From assembly GCF_020524005.1 (NCBI RefSeq), contig NZ_JAIVKK010000004.1:620001-684000 (forward strand): DNA of 64,000 bases, written 5' to 3'. The notes beneath the pieces are model-generated. The model was given only the letters and a program-made list of their open reading frames with translations. It was not told the origin of the DNA and ran no database searches. Made by a program: the position numbers and the translations under genes. Source of the stretch: Microbulbifer aggregans (GTDB lineage Bacteria > Pseudomonadota > Gammaproteobacteria > Pseudomonadales > Cellvibrionaceae). Shown here one piece after another: positions 54,573 to 63,435 of the stretch. How positions within the stretch are numbered: the stretch's first letter is position 1; the number at the start of each line of letters is the position of its first letter.

Positions 54573-54923
54573 GTGAAAAACTTTCTCGCCATTTATCTTG
54601 GCTCCCCGGAAACTATGCAGAAGTGGGAACACCTGTCCGAAGCCGAACAGCAGCAGCGAATGCAAGAGGGTATGGCCGCCTGGAACGGCTGGATGGAACA
54701 GCATCAGGATATTCTGGTGGCTGAAGGTGGTCCGCTAGGTAAGACCAAGCGAATTGATTCGGAGGGCATTGCCGATACCCGTAACAACCTGACCGGCTAC
54801 GTCATTGTCAAAGCCGAATCCCATGAAGCGGCGGCCAAACTCTTTGAAGGTCACCCGAGCTTCAGTATCTTTCCTGGTGATGGCGTGGAAGTGATGGAGT
54901 GTATGCCGATCCCCACGATGTAA
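54573..54923 (+). CDS. YCII-related protein
   Basis: Protein of 116 residues related to YCII domain proteins but without an exact DGPF: it has EGGPLGKTKRIDSEGIADTR, LTGYVIVKAESHEAAAKLFE and GHPSFSIFPGDGVEVMECMP. The start is GTG at 54573 with AAGGA seven bases upstream. A short palindrome (54525-54530 with 54532-54537, one-base centre) lies in the 67-base gap before it. It is followed by a GST gene. Confidence 0.85.
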   Translation: MKNFLAIYLGSPETMQKWEHLSEAEQQQRMQEGMAAWNGWMEQHQDILVAEGGPLGKTKRIDSEGIADTRNNLTGYVIVKAESHEAAAKLFEGHPSFSIFPGDGVEVMECMPIPTM

Positions 54924-54990
54924 CCCCAGGGGCCGGGCAAGCCCTTGTCCGGCCACATAAAATTTTCCATGAAAAGAGGCGGAGCTGGCG

Positions 54991-55617
54991 ATGATTAAAC
55001 TCTACGGAACACCACCAACCCGGGTACTGCGCGTAATGTGGATGCTGAATGAGCTGGGGTTGGAGTACGAACTACACCCGGTCGACCTCATGAAGGGCGA
55101 GGCTTATCACAAAGACTTCCTTGCCCTAAATCCCGCCGCCAAAGTCCCGGTACTGGTGGATGGTGACCTCGTATTGTCGGAGTCCGCCGCGATCCAACTC
55201 TACCTGGCCGAAAAGCACCCCGAAGCGGGATTGATTCCGGGCTCTATCGAAGAAAGGGCGCAAATGTACCGCTGGATGTTTTTCCTCGTCACCGAGATCG
55301 AGCAGCCCCTGTGGCGCATCGCCAAACATACATTCATCTACCCGAAAGATAAGCGATTGTCGCAGGATATTGAGCTTGCGAAGAGCGACTGCAAACAGAT
55401 GCTGGCGGTGTTGGAGCAGCATATGCAGGGGCGTGAGTTTATTGTCGGTGACCGACCCACCGTAGCCGACTTTAATGCGGCTTACACACTGGATTGGGTC
55501 AATGAATACGAATTACTTGGGGGCACACCGCGATTGCAGGAATACCTCAAATCCATGTACGCCCGTCCCACCGCACCAATGCGGATTGCTGAGGGCATTG
55601 CGGCGGTAGACGGTTAA
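54991..55617 (+). CDS. Glutathione S-transferase family protein
   Basis: Cytosolic GST-fold protein of 208 residues. The thioredoxin-like N-domain shows KLYGTPPTRVLRVMWMLNEL, NPAAKVPVLVDGDLVLSES with the cis-Pro and SAA glutathione contacts; the helical C-domain includes IVGDRPTVADFNAAYTLDWV. The ribosome-binding site AGAGGCGGAG precedes the ATG. It lies 67 bases after the third YCII gene on the same strand and may belong to the same regulon. Substrate unknown. Confidence 0.9.
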   Translation: MIKLYGTPPTRVLRVMWMLNELGLEYELHPVDLMKGEAYHKDFLALNPAAKVPVLVDGDLVLSESAAIQLYLAEKHPEAGLIPGSIEERAQMYRWMFFLVTEIEQPLWRIAKHTFIYPKDKRLSQDIELAKSDCKQMLAVLEQHMQGREFIVGDRPTVADFNAAYTLDWVNEYELLGGTPRLQEYLKSMYARPTAPMRIAEGIAAVDG

Positions 55618-55666
55618 TAAAAATGGCCGGTTCACAGGGTTCCATTCAGGCTCTGGTTGAGCCCGG

Positions 55667-56947
55667 TCATTTCTTTATCGATCCCCATGGGGTTTTGGCT
55701 TCGGGCTTTTTGGTCGCAGGCTGGGCGGATTTTGACGGTTGTCCGGGTTTTTTCACCGGCTTGTTTTTCTTGGCGATCTTAACGGAAAAGTTCAGATTTG
55801 ACGCCGGTAGGTCTTTGACGACCGGAAATTCATCAATGATTACCCGGTCGATAATTTTTCCAAGCCGCCGCTCAACGGCACACAGCCTTTTGAAATCGTC
55901 CTTGGATACCAGCGACACAGCTTCGCCAGCGGAACCGGCGCGGCCGGTGCGCCCGATGCGGTGGATATATTCATCCGCGTCGTCCGGCATGTCGTAGTTG
56001 ACTACCCGCTCAAGCTCATTGATATCAATGCCACGGGCGGCCACACCGGTGGCTATCAGAATATTAAGATCACCGGATTTGAAATCGGCGAGGATCTTCG
56101 AGCGCGACGCCTGGCTCTTACCGCCGTGAATCGCTTCCGCCTTGATGCCGCGCTTTTCCAGCTGACTGACCAGCTTCGCGGCACCGTGCTGGGTGCGAAT
56201 AAAAATCAACGCCTGGTTCCAGTCGCGCTCTTTTACAAGATGGCTGAGCAGCGCCGACTTGTTGTGTTTGTCGACCGCGATCAGCCACTGGGAAATTTTC
56301 GGCGTGGTTTTCTGGTTACTGGCGATAGATATTTCAAGCGGATTGTCGACCACACTCTTGGCAAGGGACTTTACCTGGCTCGACAAGGTTGCGGAAAACA
56401 GCAGGCTCTGGCGTTGTGAAGGCAGGCGCGCAATGATTTTGTCGAGGTCATCGATAAAACCCATGTCCAGCATTCGGTCGGCTTCATCCAGCACCAGTAT
56501 TTCCAGTTCATCAAAATAGAGCGCGCGCTGGTGTGCCAGATCCAGCAGCCGCCCCGGCGTGGCGACCACAATATCCACGCCGTCAATCAGCTGCTGCTTC
56601 TGTGGCTCCAGATCAACACCGCCCACCATCGTCATAGAGACAACGGATAAATGTTTGCTGTACAGCTGGATATTGTCCTGTACCTGTATCGCCAGCTCGC
56701 GGGTAGGTACAAGAATCAGTGCACGGAAGCGCTTGGCGCGACGTTTGCGCTCACCACGAAGCGCTTCGAGCATCGGCAGCACAAAAGCGGCGGTTTTGCC
56801 GGTACCTGTCTGTGCGGTCGCAATAAGATCCCGCCCCTCCAGAATGGCGGGAATCGCTTTGCGCTGGATGTCGGTTGGGGTCGAATAGCCCTTGTCTTCA
56901 AGGGCCTGTAGGATCGGGTCACTCAATCCCAGGGTGCGAAATGTCAT
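55667..56947 (-). CDS. rhlE: DEAD-box RNA helicase, RhlE-like
   Basis: ATP-dependent RNA helicase of 426 residues. Motifs in order: Q-motif (STPTDIQRKAIP), I (AQTGTGKTAAF), Ia (PTRELAIQV), II (VLDEADRMLDMGF), III (FSATL), IV-V (ATGVAARGIDI) and VI (HRIGRTGRAG). The C-terminal ~60 residues are Lys/Pro-rich and basic, as in RhlE. Such helicases help ribosome assembly and RNA turnover. The assignment to RhlE rather than another DEAD paralogue is by similarity. Confidence 0.9.
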   Translation of the reverse strand: MTFRTLGLSDPILQALEDKGYSTPTDIQRKAIPAILEGRDLIATAQTGTGKTAAFVLPMLEALRGERKRRAKRFRALILVPTRELAIQVQDNIQLYSKHLSVVSMTMVGGVDLEPQKQQLIDGVDIVVATPGRLLDLAHQRALYFDELEILVLDEADRMLDMGFIDDLDKIIARLPSQRQSLLFSATLSSQVKSLAKSVVDNPLEISIASNQKTTPKISQWLIAVDKHNKSALLSHLVKERDWNQALIFIRTQHGAAKLVSQLEKRGIKAEAIHGGKSQASRSKILADFKSGDLNILIATGVAARGIDINELERVVNYDMPDDADEYIHRIGRTGRAGSAGEAVSLVSKDDFKRLCAVERRLGKIIDRVIIDEFPVVKDLPASNLNFSVKIAKKNKPVKKPGQPSKSAQPATKKPEAKTPWGSIKK

Positions 56948-57197
56948 CTGGAGTCTCTAATCGGGTATTGGCCGACAATGGATCGGCGGCAGGTTTCAGT
57001 GCGGCATGGTAACAGTAAAGTCCAGAATGAGTGGCAGTCTTTGAGCCCCGGGGCCGTAGTGCTTCCCGATATATATACAAACGAATGACTACCTATTCCT
57101 GATTGAGTTGTTGCCGTATGTGTACCGTGGTTTTGGCGTGGAAGTTTCTAAGGCTTGCTGCAGTCCGAGTACAACTTTACTTGCGGAATCGGAATCA

Positions 57198-57650
57198 CTA
57201 TTCATTGCTATCTGGCTTGATCACAAAGCCTCTTTCGACGCCTGACTTGAAACCCAATTTTTCATACAGTTTATGTGCCGCTGCACGGCTTTCGCCAGAC
57301 AGTAGCATGACTTTGTAGCAACCTGACTCCCAGGCCTCTTCCAGCGCTTTTTCCATTACCATCTGGCTCAGGCCCCTGCGCTTGAATTGTTCCGCGGTCA
57401 CAACGTGCTCAATGATCCCGAATGGACGGGCGCCGTTTGTGATCGTTGGCACAATGCCCAGCTGGCAGGTGGACGCCAGTTCGCCATCAATTTCTGCTAC
57501 GAACAACTTGGCGCTCGGGCTGCTCAATAGCGCTTCCCAGCATTTGCTTGCTTCGTCCGGATCAACGAGCGGGTCGTGAGGACGTAACTCGCTATAGAGT
57601 TTGAGCAATCCCAGAAGGTCGTCTTCCCGGCAAAGCCTGATAGTTTCCAT
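57198..57650 (-). CDS. GNAT-family N-acetyltransferase
   Basis: Acetyltransferase of 150 residues. The acetyl-CoA loop is QFKRRGLSQMVMEKALEEA and the C-terminal AAHKLYEKLGFKSGVERGFV is typical. The start at 57650 (METIRLCREDD) follows the usual GNAT opening; an in-frame TTG at 57665 is less likely. The substrate is unknown. Confidence 0.85.
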   Translation of the reverse strand: METIRLCREDDLLGLLKLYSELRPHDPLVDPDEASKCWEALLSSPSAKLFVAEIDGELASTCQLGIVPTITNGARPFGIIEHVVTAEQFKRRGLSQMVMEKALEEAWESGCYKVMLLSGESRAAAHKLYEKLGFKSGVERGFVIKPDSNE

Positions 57651-57835
57651 TGTATTGATTTCCAATATGAGGCCTTACGTACTGGGCCCGTATTTGAATT
57701 GTGTAGCTTCTTTCCAGCTGCATTGCCGAGTGTAAAAAATAATTGGGAGCGCCAGCATAACGACGTTAGCCGGTCTGAAAGGTACAAGTGGATATTGCGT
57801 GAGGTTCCGATTAAGAGAGTAGGGGACGCGAACTG

Positions 57836-57859
57836 ATTTGTGTTTTAGTGTACACAAAT
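57836..57859. terminator. Hairpin-forming repeat after the DUF3291 gene
   Basis: ATTTGTGT at 57836-57843 and ACACAAAT at 57852-57859 form a perfect 8-bp stem with an 8-base loop, 15 bases past the DUF3291 stop. No U-tract follows, so it may be an operator or a weak terminator. Confidence 0.35.
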
Positions 57860-57874
57860 TACTCGCCTGTACTG

Positions 57875-58351
57875 TCACGCGCGTTCTGATTCGATGCATA
57901 TCGAGTCAGGAGCAGGGTAGGCTCTGGCGAAGTTGAATGCCTGCTCGCTCGGTCCAAGCTTCTGGATCAAGCTTAGTTTGCTCTTTACATCCTCAATACT
58001 TGGAATTTCTCCGGCGGGAACCCACCATAGCACCAGGTGCGCCGACTTGGTTTTTTCAAACCATTGCTTTTTTTGCTTTAAGATTTCCAGGTGTTCCCCG
58101 GAATACACATAAGATTTAAGCGTCTCAATACTTTCCCAAACCGACATATTTAAAATTATCTTTTCATCGTCATATAGTTTAAATGCGGTCGCATCTCCTT
58201 CATCGGACTGAAGTCTCCAGATAAAACCTTCACTGATATCCGCTAGAGCATTTAAGCGATCCAGCTCTGCAACAAACCCGGCCATCACGGGATGGTCCAG
58301 AGTTTCAATGCCGTATGCGATGTTCACTTGTGCAAGATGGTAACTGGCCAT
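57875..58351 (-). CDS. DUF3291-domain protein
   Basis: Protein of 158 residues belonging to the DUF3291 family: HLAQVNIAYGIETLDHPVMA, GFIWRLQSDEGDATAFKLYD, NMSVWESIETLKSYVYSGEH and WWVPAGEIPSIEDVKSKLSL. The fold is predicted to be a dimeric alpha-beta barrel like antibiotic-biosynthesis monooxygenases. Function is unknown. Confidence 0.87.
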   Translation of the reverse strand: MASYHLAQVNIAYGIETLDHPVMAGFVAELDRLNALADISEGFIWRLQSDEGDATAFKLYDDEKIILNMSVWESIETLKSYVYSGEHLEILKQKKQWFEKTKSAHLVLWWVPAGEIPSIEDVKSKLSLIQKLGPSEQAFNFARAYPAPDSICIESERA

Positions 58352-58555
58352 TGGAACTCCATGTCGAATGTTGCTGCCAGAGGAAACTGTGACGTGAACG
58401 TGCGTTTATAGCATTTTAATCCTTCCTGGAGAAAGCGCGCGGTCAATTCGTGTTCCCTGTCAGTACGCGGACCTATTGATGGCCGTAGAGGGTCAAACAT
58501 CCTTTCAGTGTTGTATGGGCAATTTTGTCAAAAATATACAGAATCGACCCTGAAA

Positions 58556-59506
58556 TTAAATCGTCGCCAAACTCATAAGCCTCTCGGCCTGCTGACGCAA
58601 CGCCACCCGCAAGTCCGATGGTGCGAGAATCTCAAAAGTAAACGGCAACCGCACCAGCTGTGAAGAAAACCAGTTCAGGCAGCCGGTGTGTGCACGCCAC
58701 AACACCGCATCTCCTTTGGGCGTCAGCAGGCCCAGTTCATCGCCGAGCACCGCACTGGCATTCGCAAGATCCGTATGCAGCAGTAGCTCCACATCGATAC
58801 CGGTTTCCATACTGGAAAAACTGCTGGTGAGATAGGCTGCTGCATCAAAATCCATTGGCCGCTGGAAGGGGATATCAAGCCGCCGCAGCTGCTGCATGCG
58901 GTCGAGGCGAAAGGTGCGGAGTTCTGTGCGCAGGTGGCAATGGCCCACCGCGTACCAGCGGCCGTAGCGGAATACCAGCCCATATGGGTCGAACGCACGT
59001 CGCGTTACACCGGTATTGTTGCCGCTGGTGTAGTCGAATTCCGTGCGGTACCGATGCTGGGTGGCGGCCGCCAGCGCTGCCAGCGTTACGCTGTCCGCTG
59101 CGGCATTCGGCACCAGCTCCAGGGTCACGCTGTCATCGAGCGCGCGCAGTTGCTCTTTCAGTTTCTGCGGCATCACCCGCTCCAGCTTGGCCTGGGCACT
59201 GGCGACGGCGGTGGATACTTCACCCACGCTGAGACTGCGCGCCGCCAGCAGACCGAGAGAGATTGCCAGCGTCTCCTCGTTGGTGAACATCATTGGCGGC
59301 AGCTTGTAGCCGGAGACCAGCCGGTAACCGCCGTGGCGCCCGCGCTCCGCCGTCAATGGAATGCCAATCTCTTCAAGTGTGGCGATATAACGGCGCAGTG
59401 TGCGCCTATCCACGCCCAGCATCTCGGCCAGTTTGCTGCCACTGGCATTCCCGTGGATCTGAAGAAGCTCCAGGAGTGCCAGTACCCGTGTCGTTGGATT
59501 CGACAT
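58556..59506 (-). CDS. YafY-type regulator with HTH and WYL domains
   Basis: Transcription regulator of 316 residues. The N-terminal HTH_11 domain (RVLALLELLQIHGNASGSKL, LGVDRRTLRRYIATLEEIGI, RGRHGGYRL) is followed by a WYL sensor domain (RRAFDPYGLVFRYGRWYAVG, HCHLRTELRTFRLDRMQQLR) and a WCX-type tail. WYL domains bind nucleic acid or ligands. It is divergent from the GST gene at 59637 with 130 bases between, so control of that gene is likely but inferred. ATG at 59506 is used; the in-frame TTG at 59509 is only three bases away. Confidence 0.9.
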   Translation of the reverse strand: MSNPTTRVLALLELLQIHGNASGSKLAEMLGVDRRTLRRYIATLEEIGIPLTAERGRHGGYRLVSGYKLPPMMFTNEETLAISLGLLAARSLSVGEVSTAVASAQAKLERVMPQKLKEQLRALDDSVTLELVPNAAADSVTLAALAAATQHRYRTEFDYTSGNNTGVTRRAFDPYGLVFRYGRWYAVGHCHLRTELRTFRLDRMQQLRRLDIPFQRPMDFDAAAYLTSSFSSMETGIDVELLLHTDLANASAVLGDELGLLTPKGDAVLWRAHTGCLNWFSSQLVRLPFTFEILAPSDLRVALRQQAERLMSLATI

Positions 59507-59636
59507 CAATTCGCATCCTGCTCAATTTATTAGGACGGAATATAACCTATATAACAGTTAGAGTGCTCCCGTTCCTATCTCGACCCCCTGCAACCGCAGG
59601 GTGCCGAACAAAACAGAACAGCAACGGAGAGCTGCT

Positions 59637-60257
59637 ATGAACGATGAAGTCATCCTGTATACCAACCCCCAATCCCGCGGCCGTACCGTGCGCTGGATGT
59701 TGGAAGAATTGGCTGCGCCTTACCGCACTGAGGTGCTCGAATACGGTGGCAGTATCAAGTCGCCGGCCTATCTCAAAATCAACCCCATGGGCAAAGTGCC
59801 CGCCATCGTGCACCGTAATCAGGTCGTAACCGAAAGCGCAGCGATCTGTGCCTATCTGGCAGACGCCTTCCCGCAAGCCGGGCTGGCGCCACAGCCGGAA
59901 GAGCGGGGAAGTTATTACCGATGGCTAGTGTTTGCCGCCGGGCCTCTTGAGGCAGCCATTACCGACTTCAAAGTGTTTGGTGTAGAGCCTGATGCAGAAA
60001 AGCAGGTGATGGTGGGTTACGGCAGCTACAGGGCCGTGCTCGATACCCTTTCGGGCTGGTTTCGGGAACACCGCTATGTAACCGGCGACCGCTTTACCGC
60101 TGCCGATGTCTTTGTGGGGGCGCAGATTGCCTGGGGGCTGGAATTCGGTACCATTGAAAAACGCATTGAATTTATCGATTACGCAAATCGGGTTACCGCA
60201 CGCGAAGCGCACCGCTCCGCGATGGCAAAGGATGATGCGATCGCGGAAAACGCCTGA
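59637..60257 (+). CDS. Glutathione S-transferase family protein
   Basis: Second GST-fold protein of the window, 206 residues. N-domain: ILYTNPQSRGRTVRWMLEEL, NPMGKVPAIVHRNQVVTESA; C-domain: VTGDRFTAADVFVGAQIAWG, with FIDYANRVTAREAHRSA at the end. CGGAGAG precedes the ATG. Divergent WYL regulator upstream. It is not closely similar to the GST at 54991, so a recent duplication is unlikely. Confidence 0.9.
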   Translation: MNDEVILYTNPQSRGRTVRWMLEELAAPYRTEVLEYGGSIKSPAYLKINPMGKVPAIVHRNQVVTESAAICAYLADAFPQAGLAPQPEERGSYYRWLVFAAGPLEAAITDFKVFGVEPDAEKQVMVGYGSYRAVLDTLSGWFREHRYVTGDRFTAADVFVGAQIAWGLEFGTIEKRIEFIDYANRVTAREAHRSAMAKDDAIAENA

Positions 60258-60308
60258 TTTGCTCTGGCGGCGACCCCGTCGCCGCCAACTTGAGAGGTCT
60301 TTAAATGG

Positions 60309-60389
60309 TCACACCGCGGAGGCATCCATCCACATAATCTCCCAGATGTATCCATCGAGGTCCCGGAAGGCGCGGCCATAAAGCTCAAA
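60309..60389 (-). pseudogene. Remnant of a VOC-family gene (last ~26 codons)
   Basis: The minus-strand frame ends LYGRAFRDLDGYIWEIMWMD followed by ASAV and a stop. This is the standard C-terminal strand-helix of VOC/glyoxalase-like proteins (DLDGHxWEVxWMD pattern). The codons upstream do not look like the rest of a VOC fold, so the 5' part is lost. The remainder of the 371-base gap 60258-60628 has no gene that I can support. It marks the boundary between GC-rich and AT-rich DNA. Confidence 0.6.
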
Positions 60390-60628
60390 ACGTAATCGAC
60401 GGAAAATTTTTTTACGCTTGGTAAGCCAGCGAATTCCGCTTCGTAGCCTAATGTTGACTTGCCGGATGTTTCTGTTAAATACAGCTCTCCGGATGTGCAT
60501 ACGGAGATTGTAAAAACGGCCGCTATGATGCTTAAAAGTCTTAACGGCAGGGAAATATCCTATTCATCTGGTGCCCGTATACCCGTCTAAAAGTCTCGAA
60601 CTGCGCCCCCCCGTGATTGACGTATCTA

Positions 60629-61855
60629 TTATATTTTTACTCTCAGGCATCTGAGAGATCTTTTGTCTTCCAGAGGGCCTGTGAAGCATAAGCTACCATC
60701 AGTTTCTTGGGGTATTTCACTTCCATAATATGGATTGTCCATATTCTCAAGGTTCTTTTTGAAATAATGAACCTGATTGAAAAGTTCTATTTTTGCATCC
60801 ATGTCATAAAACTTGGCGACATATTGATCGTATTCCGGTGAAATGGAGATGAGTACATCACCGATGTAGTTTCTTAGCTTGGAGGTTGAAGGGGGCGAGC
60901 TTTGTTCTTCTTCGATATGCTTCGCAAAATCATCCGGAGCCATTCGTGCTAGATTTTCAAGCTGGTAGTAAACTGGCGCTATTGCATTAACTGTCATGTT
61001 TGGCTTATACACCATTCGCGTTATCCATCCAGGAAAGTTGCCACCCATTTCAAAAAATTCCGGATTCTTATCCAGGTTTTTGAAAGTGTGGTAAGACATT
61101 CCAAATTCTCGGGCAGCTATCATGGAAAACCCCTTCTCTGATTGGCTCAACCCGGGAATGATCTCCCCTTCTAGATTTTCATTCGATAAAATAACACTCG
61201 TAACATCAATGATTTCTGATAACTTCATGAGAATAACCAATTTCCCAATTAGGTTATCCTGTAATTCCATTGCCTTCCTCAATGTTGAGAATTGCTCTGA
61301 GAGTGAATCAATTGCCGATCTAGCATCTCCGGCACGATAGGCCGATATTGCCTCGAGTACTTTAATACGCTCGGCGGCAGCAAGGTATTGGTAGGGCGGG
61401 TATGTTTCTCTGAGTGTTGGTTCTGACAGCGTCGTATATTCGTTGAATTCCAGAAACTTTCTGGAGCGATAAACCAATGTCTTGTGTGTAGTTGATATGG
61501 ATTCTGTATTTACTTCAGGCGAGAATAAATACGCCAAGCAATCATCTTCCCAAGAACTGCAGAATGCTTCACCAGTGGGTAACGGTAACTTCTCAGCGTC
61601 TGGATATTGGATAAACTCATAGGAATCGTCAGATATGGACTTCTGATACTCCGTCAGTAGTTTTTTGCCGACAAGTCTTGGGTCTTCACTTTCCTTCGCG
61701 AAAAAACCTAGAAGGTAAAGGTATGATTCGCTTTCATCCCGATCTTCTAGTCTGTCAATAAGGTCAGTAGCATGAACGCTCAAGTTATCATCAATTTGAG
61801 CTAACAATATTAGAGCGACAACCGCCGGAAAAATTACAGATAGTACTTTTTTCAT
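60629..61855 (-). CDS. Hypothetical secreted or membrane-anchored protein
   Basis: Protein of 408 residues. The N-terminus MKKVLSVIFPAVVALILLAQ is a signal peptide or anchor. The rest is mostly helical and polar with no recognised domain; cysteine pairs occur near residues 99/105 (CSSWEDDC) and at the end (CFTG, CLRV). Composition is AT-richer than most of the window. It lies 15 bases downstream of the lipoprotein gene at 61871-62560, so the two form one operon. Confidence 0.7.
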   Translation of the reverse strand: MKKVLSVIFPAVVALILLAQIDDNLSVHATDLIDRLEDRDESESYLYLLGFFAKESEDPRLVGKKLLTEYQKSISDDSYEFIQYPDAEKLPLPTGEAFCSSWEDDCLAYLFSPEVNTESISTTHKTLVYRSRKFLEFNEYTTLSEPTLRETYPPYQYLAAAERIKVLEAISAYRAGDARSAIDSLSEQFSTLRKAMELQDNLIGKLVILMKLSEIIDVTSVILSNENLEGEIIPGLSQSEKGFSMIAAREFGMSYHTFKNLDKNPEFFEMGGNFPGWITRMVYKPNMTVNAIAPVYYQLENLARMAPDDFAKHIEEEQSSPPSTSKLRNYIGDVLISISPEYDQYVAKFYDMDAKIELFNQVHYFKKNLENMDNPYYGSEIPQETDGSLCFTGPLEDKRSLRCLRVKI

Positions 61856-61870
61856 AATTGAATATAACTT

Positions 61871-62560
61871 CTAAAGAGACGGAGGCGTTAACGGTTCTTC
61901 CTCTTTGTTTGTAATATTGGCTCCGGAAACCAAATTGTTTACTTGCTCGGCCAATTCATACGTACATTTATGTATAGCCAGCATTCCATCTCTAGCGGCT
62001 AGATGCTCATATTTTGGCGCAGTAATGAAAACCCCTGATGTATACGCATTCAACCCTTCAACTTGTTCTGTGAGCCTCTCATATACAAGTTGGTCGACCG
62101 CTGAGGCCACATTTTCATCTGATTCTGTTTTTAACACATATGTTTCGCCGGAAGAGACTTTTCGCAAAGTGTATTCGAGCTCTATCGATGTGGCAGTTGG
62201 TGAAAATATTGTTGATGGAACTTCGGCGGTGAAGCTAAGCAATCTCACTGAAACTGAATAGTCGTAGTTTTGTTGGCTTTTATGAGTGGGTGTGTCAACA
62301 ATTTCAAAAAAATTAGATAACGAGAGTAGCGCCATTTCTGGAATTACACGCCCTAAGGGATAAATCCAGGTAGAGGTCAGCTGAGATGTCGAATAATGCT
62401 GTGATTTCAGATCATCATCCATTGATATGAAAAGTTTAACTGGTGATTTCTGAGTTAGAGCTTCACTCTCTACTGGGTACATGGGTAACTCAACGATATT
62501 TGAGCACGATGCTAAAAAAAATACAGTAAGCAAAGGAAAGATGTATCTATAAAGTCTCAA
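61871..62560 (-). CDS. Putative lipoprotein of unknown function
   Basis: Protein of 229 residues with signal RLYRYIFPLLTVFFLASCSN and lipobox LASC (lipid Cys19). The mature part resembles small outer-membrane lipoproteins that form mixed alpha/beta folds (VKLFISMDDDLKSQHYSTSQ, YDYSVSVRLLSFTAEVPSTI, IELEYTLRKVSSGETYVLKT). The start is TTG at 62560 with AAGGA seven bases upstream. A weak similarity to ABC-transport auxiliary lipoproteins is possible but not certain. Operon with the downstream 408-residue protein. Confidence 0.68.
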   Translation of the reverse strand: MRLYRYIFPLLTVFFLASCSNIVELPMYPVESEALTQKSPVKLFISMDDDLKSQHYSTSQLTSTWIYPLGRVIPEMALLSLSNFFEIVDTPTHKSQQNYDYSVSVRLLSFTAEVPSTIFSPTATSIELEYTLRKVSSGETYVLKTESDENVASAVDQLVYERLTEQVEGLNAYTSGVFITAPKYEHLAARDGMLAIHKCTYELAEQVNNLVSGANITNKEEEPLTPPSL

Positions 62561-62629
62561 TTTGATTTCCTTAATGGGTGCTAAATGAGGGGAACAACGC
62601 TGCAGACTGGGAAAAAGTGTGTGGCCTTA

Positions 62630-62901
62630 TTAACTGTGTGTCAGTGTAAGGGCGTTTATCCACTCCTTCATAGCAGGAATTACTTGATAGATTTCAGATT
62701 CGAAACCTTCTTTTTCATAGTAAACTCCTATCTCCATTCTATATGCCCAGTCGCTACATTCCTCGACGACGGAGTAGGGTATACACTCTAGTGCTTCTAT
62801 AGATTCGCGAAATTTCTGCGCGAATGTATCGTAAGTGACTACATTTTCTCAAACTCATCAATCTCTGCCAATAGACTTATCAAAATGGACTGATTCGACA
62901 T
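62630..62901 (-). pseudogene. Small gene interrupted by a one-base frameshift
   Basis: An ATG at 62901 opens MSNQSILISLLAEIDEFEK and stops at once at a TAG. The -1 frame then runs open to a TAA at 62630-62632 as NVVTYDTFAQKFRESIEALE, CIPYSVVEECSDWAYRMEIG, VYYEKEGFESEIYQ and a WINALTLTHS end. Joining at the AAAA run (plus-strand T's at 62844-62847) gives a 90-residue acidic protein. One missing A explains everything: a real mutation, an assembly error, or -1 frameshifting on the A run. The family is unknown. The composition resembles immunity-type small acidic proteins, but that is speculation. Confidence 0.65.
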
Positions 62902-63017
62902 TGCCTTTCTATACTCGCGATAGTTAATGCCCGGCTTTGGGATGGACTTAGATCTTCGACGCAGCGGAAGGCTATCCTAGGTCCCGCACTGCTGATAATG
63001 GCCGCTTGTTAATCCCG

Positions 63018-63353
63018 CTAGACCTCGATTGAGAATTGGAACTCATAGTTCTTTACCTCCACGAAATCGCAATTTTCGATTTTTGGTAAAAATTCTGCTT
63101 TGGAAATAACTTTTACAAGAACAGAGTCTGGAACTGTTTTTGAGTTCTTACTTACAATTTCAGCTGACTTAACACTTCCATCTTTTCCAATTTCAAGCCG
63201 AGCCATACCGTCTACTTCTTTGACGTCAAACTTACTGGTATCTTCAAAAAGAAAAACCGGGTGTTTTATGATCTCAATGTCTCGCTCGTCACAAGGTAAG
63301 CAGGCAATCGCTATTGAAGGCAAGAAGAGTGCGAAGAATAGTAATTTTTTCAT
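63018..63353 (-). CDS. Small secreted TonB_C-like domain protein
   Basis: Protein of 111 residues: signal peptide MKKLLFFALFLPSIAIA, then a short acidic region and a TonB C-terminal-like unit (GMARLEIGKDGSVKSAEIVS, KAEFLPKIENCDFVEVKNYE). The pattern matches small periplasmic TonB_C-like proteins that are not true transducers. Cysteines at CLPC and NC could form disulfides. It lies in the AT-rich tail. Confidence 0.68.
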   Translation of the reverse strand: MKKLLFFALFLPSIAIACLPCDERDIEIIKHPVFLFEDTSKFDVKEVDGMARLEIGKDGSVKSAEIVSKNSKTVPDSVLVKVISKAEFLPKIENCDFVEVKNYEFQFSIEV

Positions 63354-63435
63354 GGTGTGCTCATAGGGCTTAATGCTGTCGTCCCATGGAAGTCCGAAGG
63401 CTCAGAGTATCTTGATCGGTATTATTGTATGGGTA

